From Scleropages formosus (taxonomy: Eukaryota; Chordata; Actinopteri; Osteoglossiformes; Osteoglossidae), in assembly GCF_900964775.1 (NCBI RefSeq), contig NC_041812.1:14255334-14319333 (forward strand): a stretch of DNA of 64,000 bases. The letters are read 5' to 3'. The notes beneath the pieces were generated by a model, which was not told where the DNA came from, did no database searches, and saw only the letters and a list, made by a program, of their open reading frames with translations. Both the position numbers and the translations under genes were made by a program. Position 1 is the first letter of the stretch. Every line of letters starts with the position of its first letter. This document shows, piece after piece, positions 39,535 through 50,847 of the stretch.

Positions 39535-39775
39535 ATCTCAGCCTCCGGACACCAGAGACCAGTGATCACTGGGAGGAGTAGGACACAAGAACAAGCAGCG
39601 TATTTCGTTCCAAATCCTCCTCAAGTTTATTGCGTGTGCACAAAGATTATATACTATTTTGCAGAACAAAGAAATAAGCTCTCATTGGTTTAGAAAGTGA
39701 GTCGGGGTCTAGGGACAAAACCACAAAAGGTAATGTGAAGCAACAGAACGCTGTGATTGGTTATACATATAGAGA
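39535..39775 (-). mobile_element. Possible solo LTR fossil
   Basis: Read on the minus strand, a TATA-like AGTATATAATC is followed at about 40 bases by CAATAAACTTG, an arrangement expected of an LTR (promoter then polyadenylation signal). No internal region or partner LTR was found, so this is weak. Confidence 0.3.
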
Positions 39776-39956
39776 GGATATGGGGGGATATGGGATATTT
39801 CAGTCGCATCCGTTTACCCTTGAACATAAACAAAGAGAGAAAAGTTAAACAGGAACTTCAACTTACACGCACATTCTTAACAGGTCCGACAGGGAGGACA
39901 GAGAGATCGAGGTGGAGAAGAGACACGAGAGCCATTTATTTTTCACAAGTTTTATT

Positions 39957-40160
39957 TACATTTATCTCGCTTTTTCCCAAAGCAACTTAGTGTTAAGTTA
40001 TTTATAATTATTTACCCATTTATACAGCTGGGTACTTTTACTGGAGAAATTTAGGGTAAGTACCTTACTCATGGGCATTGCAGCCGGAGGTGGGAATCAA
40101 ACCTGCAACTTCTGGGTCCAAAAGCACTTGCTTTAACCACTGCGCTACCAGCTGCCCCGT
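39957..40160 (-). mobile_element. SINE C, nearly complete copy
   Basis: Tail at left (CTCGCTTTTTCCCAAAGCAA), body with ACCCATTTATACAGCTGGGT, and a tRNA-like head at right: reverse complement CTGGTAGCGCAGTGGTTAAA (A box) and AGGTTTGATTCCC (B box). It lies 100 bases upstream of the c15orf39 coding exon. Confidence 0.8.
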
Positions 40161-40289
40161 TGGCTAATAAAGTTTGGAAAAAATTGTGAATATGTTAATA
40201 TAATCAAGTTTATGTCACTGCAATACTTTTTGATTACACTTTTTTTTCTTTTTTCAGCTTGGGGATGAAAATAACAGGTCGATCAAGAA

Positions 40290-43200
40290 ATGAGGAGCAA
40301 CATACAGACTTTTGCGGACTCTGCGGTTCACAACAAGTTGCCCAGGCTACTGAGACCTGTGGAGGAGATAGGTCTTCATGGGTTCTCTGCATCACAGAGT
40401 CTGTCCAGGTATTCAAATGAGGAATCAGAAAAATATTTGTCATTATGCTTCGGCGGGAAAGAGGGCAAAGACATTTCACCCCACTGGAATCCATCAAAGA
40501 CATACTTGCAAATCAATAAGAACCCAGTACTTAACACCTCAATTACGAATAGGCCATTACCAAGTCAGATTTCTTATAGACCAGAACACACAGCCGTTCC
40601 CATAGAAGAAAGTCCTTACTTGGAGCCAAAAGACTTTACACCCAAACAAAAACTGACATTTTCAAACCAACTTCTAGAGATGCGCAGACCAAGCATTCTA
40701 GGGGATCACATGTCTGTTCCTTTAAGTAAGCTTGGTATAGGAAATACAAATGTTTCTCAGAAAACTGACTCTGTTAACCTAGCCATTCCTAAACCTGTTT
40801 ATGGGCACAAATCCTGCTGTTTGGAGAATCAGTGTCCTTCAGGACCATCATACAGAATTCATCACAGAGGTTCAAGGATCCATCCTACCACGTTTGATCA
40901 GGAGTTGATGTCAGAATATAGTCCCATATCACTTCTGCAGAGAAAGGAATGTGAAGCATTGATGCAGCGACAGATGCTGGAGCACAAACAAAGGCTTACC
41001 TTACAGGAGGCACAACCAGAAGACTACCGTACCATTGAACACTCCGGTCCCATCAAAATGCCTGCTTTTCTAGAACCAAACTACCGCAGTTTTCCTCATG
41101 TAGATTCTTCATGCTCACTGCTAAGCCCCTCTGTAGGTCAATATCACCATTTACAGTTTCCTTCTAAAGTATACCACACTCTTCCAGTGTCATCTTCTGG
41201 CAGTTATGAGGAGATGCAGCAGATGACTCTCTCACACTCAGACAAACTCTACACAGACCACATTCCTGATGGCCCTAAGCACACACAGAGACCCTTACAC
41301 CCTGCATTTTATTATGTACAGGAGAGTTTGAATGTTCCAAATGGTGCAGTATATGCAGATATTAGAGGGAATCACAGGCATACAGTTTCAAGCCCTGTAA
41401 ACAAACAGAGTGCTGCAGACCAATACCTTGTGCCTCATCCTGCTTCTGATGAAACTTCATCTTCTTGTTCTATTTCTCCATCAAGTCATTCATGTCTTAA
41501 TAGCTATGAAGTCTCTGCTTACCAGTTACACAAGATGCACCTAAATTCAGGCCAAAAGAGGACATTTTCAGATGGACCTGGTTTTACTCTATCTATACCA
41601 CATGCTGAACAAGTGGAGGATTACTCTGAGAAGAAATCACGCGTGTTGCCATCTTCAGTAGGACTTTGTAGTCAGGGTTTTGGGTCTGGTGCATTTCATC
41701 GTGTGCAGCCACGTTTTGATCATGAAAATTTTTGCCATGACTCCAAACCACAGTGCAATCTACGTGAAAGTCCAAAAATGGATGACAGATTGACAAGTCC
41801 AAATGGATCAGTTAATCACAGCATCACTAACCGCTGTCAAAGGGAAACTGGAGGAACTGATGTACAGTCAAGTCACTCAGACCCTTGTTCTTCATTGTTT
41901 ACAGCAGAAAATGTCACAACTTTAAATAACACAAACAAAGTTATCATTAATCAATCTTCTAATTTAAAACAAATTGCCAGTGAAAATGTACAAAATAGAC
42001 TTGAGAATCCAAAAAATGAGGAGCTTTATGACAAATGGGTGGAGGGACCAGATCTTCCTCCTTCTCCTCCCATGCCAGTTATCCACAGTGTGTTTAGCTT
42101 GGCTCCTTATAAAGCCTATCTGGAAGCAACAGGAATGCTACCGGCGCAAAATATGCTTGGGGGTGGTAATTCGGAATCAGTTACAAAGAAAATAAACCCT
42201 GGAAGACAAAACTTTGACAATGACTCACAGCAAGAATTACATGAGATTGAACACAGATTGAAGCCTGTAATTGTTTCACAGTCTTCTTGTGAGAATGTCT
42301 CAATCAAGATGGAATTTCAAAAAATAAAAACGGAGGAAAATGCAGATGAGGTCACAAACTGTTCATTTGAAATTAATGAGAATGAATGTAAAGAGGTGCC
42401 TAAAAAAGAAGATTTTCTGACTGCTTTATCTGCCTGTGTTCTTGACCTAAGCGTGAGAAAGTCTGAGTCAGATGATTCTACTTGTAAGCTCCAGAAACTG
42501 GCGCATTGCTCAGCAGAGTACAGGACTCACTCCTCCAAGGTGCATGGAGCCATGGATACCCCTGAGCTCAGCTGTAGCAATAATAGCTTACTGCTTCTGC
42601 ATCCTGGCCCACAACAGTCAATACCATCGCCTAGACCTTTAAACACACAGTTTTGGCTACAGCATGTCCCTCACCAACAACCTAAACTCTCTGCTTTCAA
42701 AACTTTTCTACCAGACATGCTGAAGTCTCCCTCAGATAACACCACTAAAGATCCTTTTCACTCTTGGGGGCCCAACCCTCAACCGAAGCTGTTGGTGGAA
42801 ACCACCACCAATATGAAAACCTCCAGATGCGCTCAACATCATTTCATGGAGCTTCATCAATCGCTCTGCAGACTCATCTTAGACTCTGTCTCCTGTACCC
42901 CAGAACAGGAGCTGAGAGCCTGGTTGGACAAGACAGGCCTTGGTTTATGTGCTTCCTCTCAGGATAAATCCCAGAGTATCTCCAGTCTTCTGAGAGCAGC
43001 AGTCAAAGACTCATGGCTTAGATGTAATGATACTGTTGCAGCATTCCAGCAAATCATTAGCCAGTTAAAGGACTTTGTTTCTAGCAATAAATGCCCTTTT
43101 CCTCACGTTGTTCGGGCAGGAATGGTCTTCGTCCCTATGCTAGTTGTGAAGGAGAGCCTCTTCCCACAGGTGCCAGGCACATCCATTGATCAGCTCCTCC

Positions 43201-45292
43201 AAGAACTCAAGGTGGAGTTGCGACCCACAACACTCTCTGAAGAGCGGCACTTTGCAAAACTTCAGGGACATGCCTGTTCCTCAAAGCTCCGAAGGCTTCT
43301 ATCCCTGAAGCACCTTCCAGATGTTTATCCAGATGTGCTGAACCTCTTTTACCATGTCTGTGCCAGCAAGCGCTTAGGTAAGCTACTGTGGCTATCGCCA
43401 TATGGTACTTCTACCACCATAATTGTTCAAGACAGCATCTTATTGCACTTCTTTTTTTCTACATTATATCCATTTTAAATTCGTATTCATGGTCCTTTCT
43501 CTGTGTCTAGTTTCTGGGTTTTTAAACACCTTTTTCACTTCATTATACATTACTAGGGTAGTAAAATATAAAGGTTTTGCTTCATTTTGAAAATATACAT
43601 TGCATTTAAGAAAAACTGCATTGCTGTGCTTCCTTTTTATTTGAAGGAACAAGCAGAACTGAACATATTTTTTACACAAAACTGAAAGAAAATCTGCATT
43701 AAATATATAGCATTGCTTGGATTCTGTAACAAGATTGCTGGTGCACAGATTCAAGATAAATTTGTGGACACTGAGATTAAACAAATGTATGGTTGTAGTC
43801 AGACTGTCCGGAAGTGGTGCCTAATATGGTTGTGCTTCTGTAGCCACTTGTGAAATTCTGCAGAGACCCCCAGCACTTGTGTTCCTTTTAAGCCTGACTT
43901 AATGAGATTCAAGGGCATGTGGACTGGAGAGCCGTCCACCTCCCTTGAAGGCAGAGGTCAAGCAGACAAAGAATCCTGTAGAATGGATGAACTTACAAGT
44001 TTGAGCAGGGAGACAGGAAAGTGGGGATATTTGAGCCTGAGTTTTAAACAAATGTCATGTGAAGTGAGACAGAGCTGCTGACTAAGCAGATAGGCATTTT
44101 CCATTGCTACCGATGTGTCTGCCTTTTCTTGGACCCTACCGCACGCTGCAGGTGTACGTGGGCCTCACTTTACTTGTACCAGTCCTCCATGGCAGGGACA
44201 TCATTAGCTGTTGGGATTCATGGGAACAAAGGAGGGTGATACCCTAGTATACACTGACGTCCCGTCCTGGGTGTGTCCCCTCCCCCTCCAGCCTTACGCC
44301 CTGTGTTGCCGGGTTAGGCTCCGGCTCGCCGTGACCCCGCTTGGGACAGGTGGCTTCAGCCAACGTGTGTGTGTGTGTACTTAATTTAATGAGATCAGTA
44401 ATGTATGGTGTAAGTTTTCTTCTTGGTTGTTGTCCTGTATACTTTGCCCTGTCTCCGTCACTTGATGCTGAGCAATTTGAGCATGATAACACTTTCAAAG
44501 AGGTGGCATTCCTTGCTGACCTTGATTACGACACATCAGTGTAACTAAGGAAGTCCCGGCTGCGAGGACAAGGTCACCCTGAGGGGGCTGCAAGGGAATT
44601 TTCCCTTATTTGAAAGTTTTTGTCCTTACCGTGACCAAGGATTGCGTTGTTAATTGTAATGAAATTTTGAAAGGGGTGAGTGTGAGAGAATAATTTATGC
44701 TGTCTGTTGTTGCACACTACGGAGGTCATGTACACAGGGTTGCTGTGAGACCCCAGCTGCCAGATGTTCTGGCTCCATCTTGCCTTTTACCCTATGCCCC
44801 TGTCCTCGTACAAGATGTTCATGTTTGATTTTTTCTTTTCTTTCTGTCCTCAGAAATACCCTATGTCCTCATCCTAAGTGTCATATTTTGTGAATCGTTT
44901 TAATAACTAAATTAATGTCATGTAAACATATGATCTGACCAATGGCAAGTTGTTAGTAGCTGACACCAACTCTAATTTGTATTTAAGGAGTGTATTGTTT
45001 TTGTTCAGGGAGGCCTGCCTCACCAGTGTTAGTTTGAGTGCTGAACTGCTGAATAAAACTTTAAAACTTCATTACTTTTATTTGCGGAATGGTGCTGTGT
45101 CAGTGTGGTGGCGCAGTGGGTTGGACCACAGTCCTGCTCTCCGGTGGGTCTGGGGTTTGAGTCCCACTTGGGGTGCCTTGCGACGGACTGGCGTCCCGTC
45201 CTGGGTGTGTCCCCTCCCCCTCCGGCCTTACGCCCTGTGTTGCCGGGTAGGCTCCGGTTCCCCCGCGACCCTGTATGGGACAAGCGGTTCTG

Positions 45293-45364
<72 letters not shown>

Positions 45365-46536
45365 ACTAGAACTCCCCTATAATGGTTTTGTAATATGAAG
45401 GTATTTGTCTTTCAGGAGCAGAACTTAGTACTACTGTGAAGAAGGAACAGCAAGTTCATCTAAAAGACAGCGATTACAGTGCAAAATGTTCCCAGAGCAG
45501 TTTCTCTGTGCAAGATTCCCCTAAGAATAAGGTGTGCTTTAAGAAGCAGAGGAGACAAGGCAGAAGGAAGAATGTGTCAAAAAGACTGTTTTCTGAGGAA
45601 CACTTACAACACGAGGGTTATGTTAATAACTGGAGTATTGTAAAATCCCTTAGTAAAGAGGAAGAAAGTTCTCAAGGTACTTGCAGAGAAGACCTGGAGA
45701 ATGTTAAGGTGAAGATGGAGCAGGATTCATCTCACCTGGAGCAGGATGGAATGGGAGTACCTGACAGTGCATGGGCTCCTGTGATGTCTGATGACTTCTC
45801 AACAGGCAGTGACACTGAGACAGAACGAACATATGCAGTTTCATGCCAAAGCCACTGTTCTACCTCCACAACGCTGCCAAATTCCCAGACACACTCAGGT
45901 ATGATCCTGAAGTTAAGAAAGGTCCTGTTCAACAAGGGTCCAGTTGGGTCTGAGTCCATTCATCCGCGTACCTGCAAATCAGGGAGCTGCGGCCCACCTG
46001 TGTACACAGAAAACAGAAAAGCTGCAGGGGGAAGAAATTACAGAGAAATAACATGGAAAATACATGGACAAGTGGCCAAACGTGTGAAAGGGGGCTCTTC
46101 TCAAGGCCTGCGATCTACGCGCAGTTCATCTAAGGCTGTTCGGCTCTGCCGTTCCACAAAGACCCTGGATCTGCGCAAGTCTACAAAGGCACTGCATCTG
46201 CATAGATCCATGGTTCACATCAAATACTGCTCCTACCTGTCAGCCAACCACAGCAAACAGCGTAGGAGATGGGTTCTGCGCTCAGCAGTACGCACGGCAA
46301 GGCAGGCCATGAAGGAACGCTACCCCGAACTAGTCGGAAAGAGAATTTGCCACCTATATGAAGAGAAAGATAAATCAGAAGTGTGGTACAAGGGAGTGGT
46401 GGTGCGTGTACATGAGCCCCACCCCAACCCCTTGAAGACCGTTTTTGAGGTGAAGTATGACAGCGAACCTGAGTGGCAGTACTACCTAGAGCTGCTAATG
46501 GATTACAAGAAAGGTTGGCTTAAGGTGGAGGATTGA
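40290..46536 (+). CDS. c15orf39: C15orf39 orthologue with C-terminal spindlin-like Tudor domain
   Basis: Two coding exons, 40290-43377 and 45416-46536, joined in phase 1 by a GT-AG intron (TTA G|GA GCA), give 1402 residues (human 1047). Function is not established. Orthology rests on NKLPRL near the start, SPPMPVIHSVFSLAPYKAY (about 594-612), VLDLSVRK (717-724), CPFPHVVRAGMVFVP and KVELRPTTLSEERHFAKL, LPDVYPDVLNLF, and position next to ppcdc. The intron falls at the same place as in human (KRLG/RQLG). The rest is Ser/Pro-rich and probably disordered. VLDLS resembles a CtBP-binding motif; IKME, IKTE and VKME fit SUMO consensus sites. Unexpectedly, residues ~1335-1402 (LVGKRICHLYEEKD...DYKKGWLKVED) match the second Spin/Ssty repeat of spindlins, preceded by a basic region. 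The start is the first ATG after the acceptor at 40257. Confidence 0.88.
44252..44380 (+). mobile_element. SINE A, 5'-truncated copy in c15orf39 intron
   Basis: Begins at GACGTCCCGTCCTGGGTGTG and runs to a short (GT)n. The tRNA-like head is missing. Substitutions (GGCTCGCCGTGACC) are shared with the ppcdc intron copy rather than with the hexa copies. Confidence 0.8.
44680..45095 (+). mobile_element. Possible solo LTR fossil
   Basis: A stretch starting TGTGAGAG with a TATA-like GTATTTAAGGAG at about 44979 and GAATAAAAC at about 45051, in the order expected of an LTR. No internal sequence or clear target-site duplication was seen. SINE A copy 5 starts right after it. Tentative. Confidence 0.28.
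45104..45362 (+). mobile_element. SINE A copy with long GT tail, in c15orf39 intron
   Basis: Full head with A and B boxes (GGTTTGAGTCCC), body, and a (GT)n of about 66 bases. The tail ends 53 bases upstream of the c15orf39 exon 2 acceptor (45415). Confidence 0.88.
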
Positions 46537-46904
46537 CAGGCCAAGAGCAGATGTATAGGTGTGCGGTTTCTGTCTGTAGTGCAAGCGTTGTGCATCATTT
46601 GTCAATTTCATGTACTTGAGGCTAGAGGGCACTTTTTGGTTAATGTAAGCATGCTTGTCCCCCGTTATCCAGTCCCGATTTGCTTATGAAAAACAGATTG
46701 AATATCAAAAAACAATGTAATGAAATTACTTGTTCCATTATTTCTTAATGGAAGAATTCCAGTTTGTTCCAAGCCCATCCCAAGTTCGTGCCAAAATAAC
46801 CCAAAATGATGAATAATATAAGGAAAATGTTTTGCAATACATTAAATTACAATGAATAACCATACAGTTTTACTTTTAGGCAGTTTGTTCCTGGTAAATT
46901 TTTT

Positions 46905-47275
46905 AAAACCATTTACTTATTTAGCAGACACTTTTTTCCAAAGCAACTTACGATGAACTCTATGTAGTGTTATCAGCCCACACACCTTATTCACCAAGGT
47001 GACTTACACTGCTAGATACACTATTTATAATGGGTCACTCATCCATACATCAGTGGAACACACTCTCTCTGTCACTCACACACTATGGGTGAACCTGAAC
47101 AGCATGTCTTTGGACTGTGGGAGGAAACCAGAGCACCGGGAGGAAAACCACACAGACACAGGGAGAACACGCAACCTCCACACAGGCTGAGCAGGGAATC
47201 GAACCCACATCCTCTCACGCCACCCAGGTGCTGTGAGACAACAACGCCACTCACTGTGCCACCCGCACAGTTGAA
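46905..47275 (-). mobile_element. SINE B, complete reference copy
   Basis: About 370 bases on the minus strand. The head has GGTGGCACAGTGAGTGGCG (A-box region) and the canonical B box GGTTCGATTCC. The body has TTTCCTCCCACAGTCCAAAG and GTAAGTCACCTTGGTGAATA. The tail has TTGCTTTGGAAAAAAGTGTC then TGCTAAATAAG. This uninterrupted copy shows that the pieces at 3155-3425 and 6760-6812 are one element. Confidence 0.85.
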
Positions 47276-47341
47276 AAACACAAGAACCTGAATATAATAA
47301 TCTTCCTCACCATTCTTTGTCTGAAAATAATCACTTTGAAA

Positions 47342-47462
47342 TGTAAGCAGCTGGGTTCAAATTGATCAAGGCACTTAAAGTGTCCAGCTGTATAAAAGGG
47401 TGAATAATTATAACACTGCATGTTACTTTGGAGAAAAGTGTCAGCAAAATGAATAAATAAAG
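47342..47462 (+). mobile_element. SINE C, 3' part
   Basis: Body fragment GTCCAGCTGTATAAAAGGGT followed by the tail TACTTTGGAGAAAAGTGTCA and AATGAATAAATAAA. The head is absent. Confidence 0.65.
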
Positions 47463-48717
47463 GTCTTGTAGGACATGTTAAATGTTAATCAGATGAATGT
47501 TCGAAATGTGAATGCCTGATTTTGTAATTTGTGTAGTGGATTGTGACTGGGATAGATAGTCAGCTGACAGGGTAAAATCTTTGTGCATTTATAAATAGTT
47601 ATTGTAACTATATGTTTTTTATTTGTTGTAAATTTGTCACTTTTGTAATTTATTACCTTCACATCAGTAGGAACTTTACCTAGGAACTTATCAGAAGGGG
47701 TGTGAGAGGTGGCAGAGTAGAGCCTGGCCATGCCCAAATCCTGCCCAGATTGGCAACCACAACCTGGGTGTGACTTGAGAGAAAAGGAGCACCAGGTGTG
47801 GCTACTTGAATCAGCCTAACAGCGTATAATGGAAGAGATGTGGGGAACTAGGGGAAGAAGATACTAGACGTTGAATTTTAGAGATAAAGTTGTGGCTTAT
47901 TATAGGTGAGAAATGTGGTTGAATTTGTGTTTCTGTTTCAGAGTTTTGTTTTTTCTTCTACTGAGGTTGACAAGCCATTTCCTTCTTGTTTGCTTCTTTT
48001 AGGAAGTGAGTTTTGAGTTTTGCAACTATAGCGTTTGAGAATAAAATTAATAGGAAGTTCATCCATGAATAACCTGTGCCGGGTAACTCCTTTAACTGGG
48101 TACGATGTGTCACACAAGGTTTCTGCATTGCATACATGGATAGAAATCGATTAAGGTTTTCTTTTTAAAATTTGGTCCTATGCGTGTGTAGTTTACGGGT
48201 TTGTTTCCTGGCCCAAACTTTTTGGGGGAAATTTTAAATGTTACAAATCATAGCAACTGTGACCCAACCTTGACCAAACTGCCACTTTGGAAGAGTCCTT
48301 CTGTTTTACTGCCATTACATTTGGCTTGTCTCACTCTGGCTATACTGGTTCACTACTGCAAAATGTAGTTTTTCCTTGGCCCAGGTTTTCCAATAGGATT
48401 AACATTGTGCATATTCGGTCCTTTAATAAAAATCTTTGTCTCTAGTATATTGATTTTCATTGCCTTAATACAGTAAGGTCCATTTGTTTCAAATTGTGCT
48501 TTACCAGCATTGTAAAGGATCCATTATGAAGTACAGAGGTATGTTCTTAGGTATAGAAATTTAAGATCTGTGGAGTAGGTTAGCTGACGACTGCAAGAAA
48601 TCATAGGAACTATGAAATGAGACAGTTTTCTTACCCAGGAATTTTACTTACTAGTGAAATAACATTAACATTACATGAGAAGGAACACATGGAACTGCAA
48701 AGGCAATTGTATCAGAT

Positions 48718-48850
48718 GATCCATCCATCCATCCATCCATCCATCCATTTTCATCAACCGTGTATCCCGATCAGGGTACTTGCGGGGGTCTGGAGCCTAA
48801 CCCAGAATCACTGGGTGCATATGCTCTGTGTTCCTCATACCCTTATACAA
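48718..48850. repeat. (CCAT)n and associated repeat remnant
   Basis: Seven to eight CCAT units, then TTTTCATCAACCGTGTATCC and GTCTGGAGCCTAACCCAGAA, a sequence commonly found behind CCAT runs in teleosts. Probably the decayed end of a retroposed element. Family not assigned. Confidence 0.6.
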
Positions 48851-48874
48851 TATTCCTTCATCATACTAGTGAAG

Positions 48875-49343
48875 TCAAGTTTATTTGTATAGCACACTTT
48901 TAAACACAATGGTCATTCAAAGCGTTGCACAGGAATAAAGTGCATAAAATAAAAATAGACATAAGTAGAAGCATAAATTAGGAATACATACAAAAATTAA
49001 AAGAATATAGTATAAAATACTAAGACATTTAAGAACAGATATTAAAAGTAGCAGTCACGTAACGAAGGTAAAAGAAATCGAAAAGAAATCAATTATGTAA
49101 AAGCAGTAGAAAACAAAACTGTTTTCAGTAAAGACTTAAAAGTAGTAACATTTGGGGCATTTTTAATACTCACTGGAAGGAGGTTCCAGCATCTGGCAGC
49201 ATAATGACTAAATGTCATTTCACCCGGCTTTGTCTCAACTCTGGACACCACTAGCTGACCAGTCCCTACTGATCTAAGAGGTCTACCAGGCTTATATTCA
49301 TCAGACACACAAGTGATATAGTTTGGAGCTAAACCATCCAACC
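48875..49343 (-). mobile_element. Non-LTR retrotransposon 3' end (L2/Rex1-like), reverse orientation
   Basis: The minus-strand frame reads PGEMTFSHYAARCWNLLPVS and FKSLLKTVLF, the conserved last segment of many teleost non-LTR elements. The untranslated end on the plus strand is AAGTTTATTTGTATAGCACA and TTCAAAGCGTTGCACAGG. It is 5'-truncated where the SINE A copy begins. Confidence 0.65.
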
Positions 49344-49560
49344 AACACACACACACAGTCTAGAGCTGCTCGTCTTGAGCAGGGTCACAGCGAACCAGAG
49401 CCTAACCCAGCAACACAGGGCGCAGGGCCGGAGGGGTCACACCCACAACGGGACACCAGTCTGTCGCAAGGCACCCCAACCCCCCCCAAGCAGGACTTGA
49501 ACCCCAGACCCACCAGAGAGCAGGACCCGATGAAACCCGCTGCACCACCACACCCCCCTT
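49344..49560 (-). mobile_element. SINE A copy, reverse orientation
   Basis: Starts with the (AC)n of the inverted tail. The head at right carries the reversed B box (GGACTTGAACCCC) and A-box region. Numerous substitutions indicate an older copy. Confidence 0.82.
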
Positions 49561-50092
49561 TGACTGAATACATGACAGTTAATGTTTTTCCAAAACAATT
49601 TACTTAAACAATGCAACTAGACTATTGTGTTGATTCAACATTTAGTTTGAATCAACAACTAACTTTATATCAAGTAATGCAAAGTAAATTTTATATATAA
49701 TATCAATTCAAAATAGGTAAATAATAATATTGATCAATAATTCAAGATTTTAAAGCAGTGACTTCGAATTGTTTACACAGGGCTGTTGTATAATTTCTGG
49801 TGTTATTTAAAAAATGTCAGGGAAGTTGTTTTGCGACCATCAGTGAAATGCTGCACAGCGGTTGAAGGCAGCGTGTGTGTCATATGACCGCTTTTTGTGT
49901 CACACACCTGTGTCACCTGTCCCTGTCCCGACTTCATCCATTTGGTACTTGTTTTAGCGGGAGGAGGAGGAGGCGATTCTGGAGTCGCTCCCTGTATATA
50001 AATCACCTTGGCTTGTATTTTAAAATCTGACTTAATTATTAAGCAGGTGTTCCACAAAACCGTTGAAATACTACAGACGCCAACAGATCATC

Positions 50093-50808
50093 ATGTGTTT
50101 CACTCCTCGCCATTTTAGCTGGATTTTGTTCATGTTTTTACTCACGCTCCAAAGAGTGGCACCCGGCGGTGAAGCAGGAGTGTGGCCGATGCCGCGCAAG
50201 ATGAGCGAGGGTTCGGAGCGCTACGCGTTACATCCGCAGGGCTTCTCTTTCCGCTATGGACGAGACTCGAGCGCACAGCTCGGCTGCTCCGTCTTGGATG
50301 CTGCTTTCAGGAGATACTTCGCATTATGCTTCCCTGAGAACACAGTGGAGACAGGTAAACAATATATTTTATTATATATATAATAAATAATATTTATATA
50401 TATAGTTGTTTCTATGTAGATTATGTTGAATCAATGCTATACAATACTGCTATATACATACATTTTTTACATAACCTATTATTATTTATTATTATTATCA
50501 TTATTATTATTACTTTTGTTCTCTCGCTCCCTGGTTCTGCCACAACAGGTCGGCGGCTGAGATTTACAGGTTACATCATCATTCATGGGTTTTATTTGAT
50601 TTATGCTAGATAGTAATGCGGTTTCTCAGTTAATGAGATGGTTTAACTTAAGAAAGTGTGAGATCATTCGTTTTTGCAAACTTTTTAAAAAATATAATTT
50701 AACTGAATTTATGTTAACATATTTATAGCTTGTCTGTAATACAGTAGAGAAAGTAAGAAATACTGTTCAGGCTGGGAGTTAAATTTCGTGATTAAGATTT
50801 AAAAATTG

Positions 50809-50847
<39 letters not shown>

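Larger units (their letters stand above)
46537..50092. other. Intergenic region, c15orf39 to hexa
   Basis: Includes the c15orf39 3' untranslated region (no obvious AATAAA in the first 200 bases) and a chain of repeats listed separately. 47470-48700 appears unique and non-coding. 49830-50092 is the hexa promoter side. No CCAAT/TATA pair stands out. Confidence 0.45.

Noticed and set aside
41593-43401. Antisense and shifted frames inside the c15orf39 large exon
   Set aside because: Shadows of the 1,029-codon sense frame, which has clear orthology.
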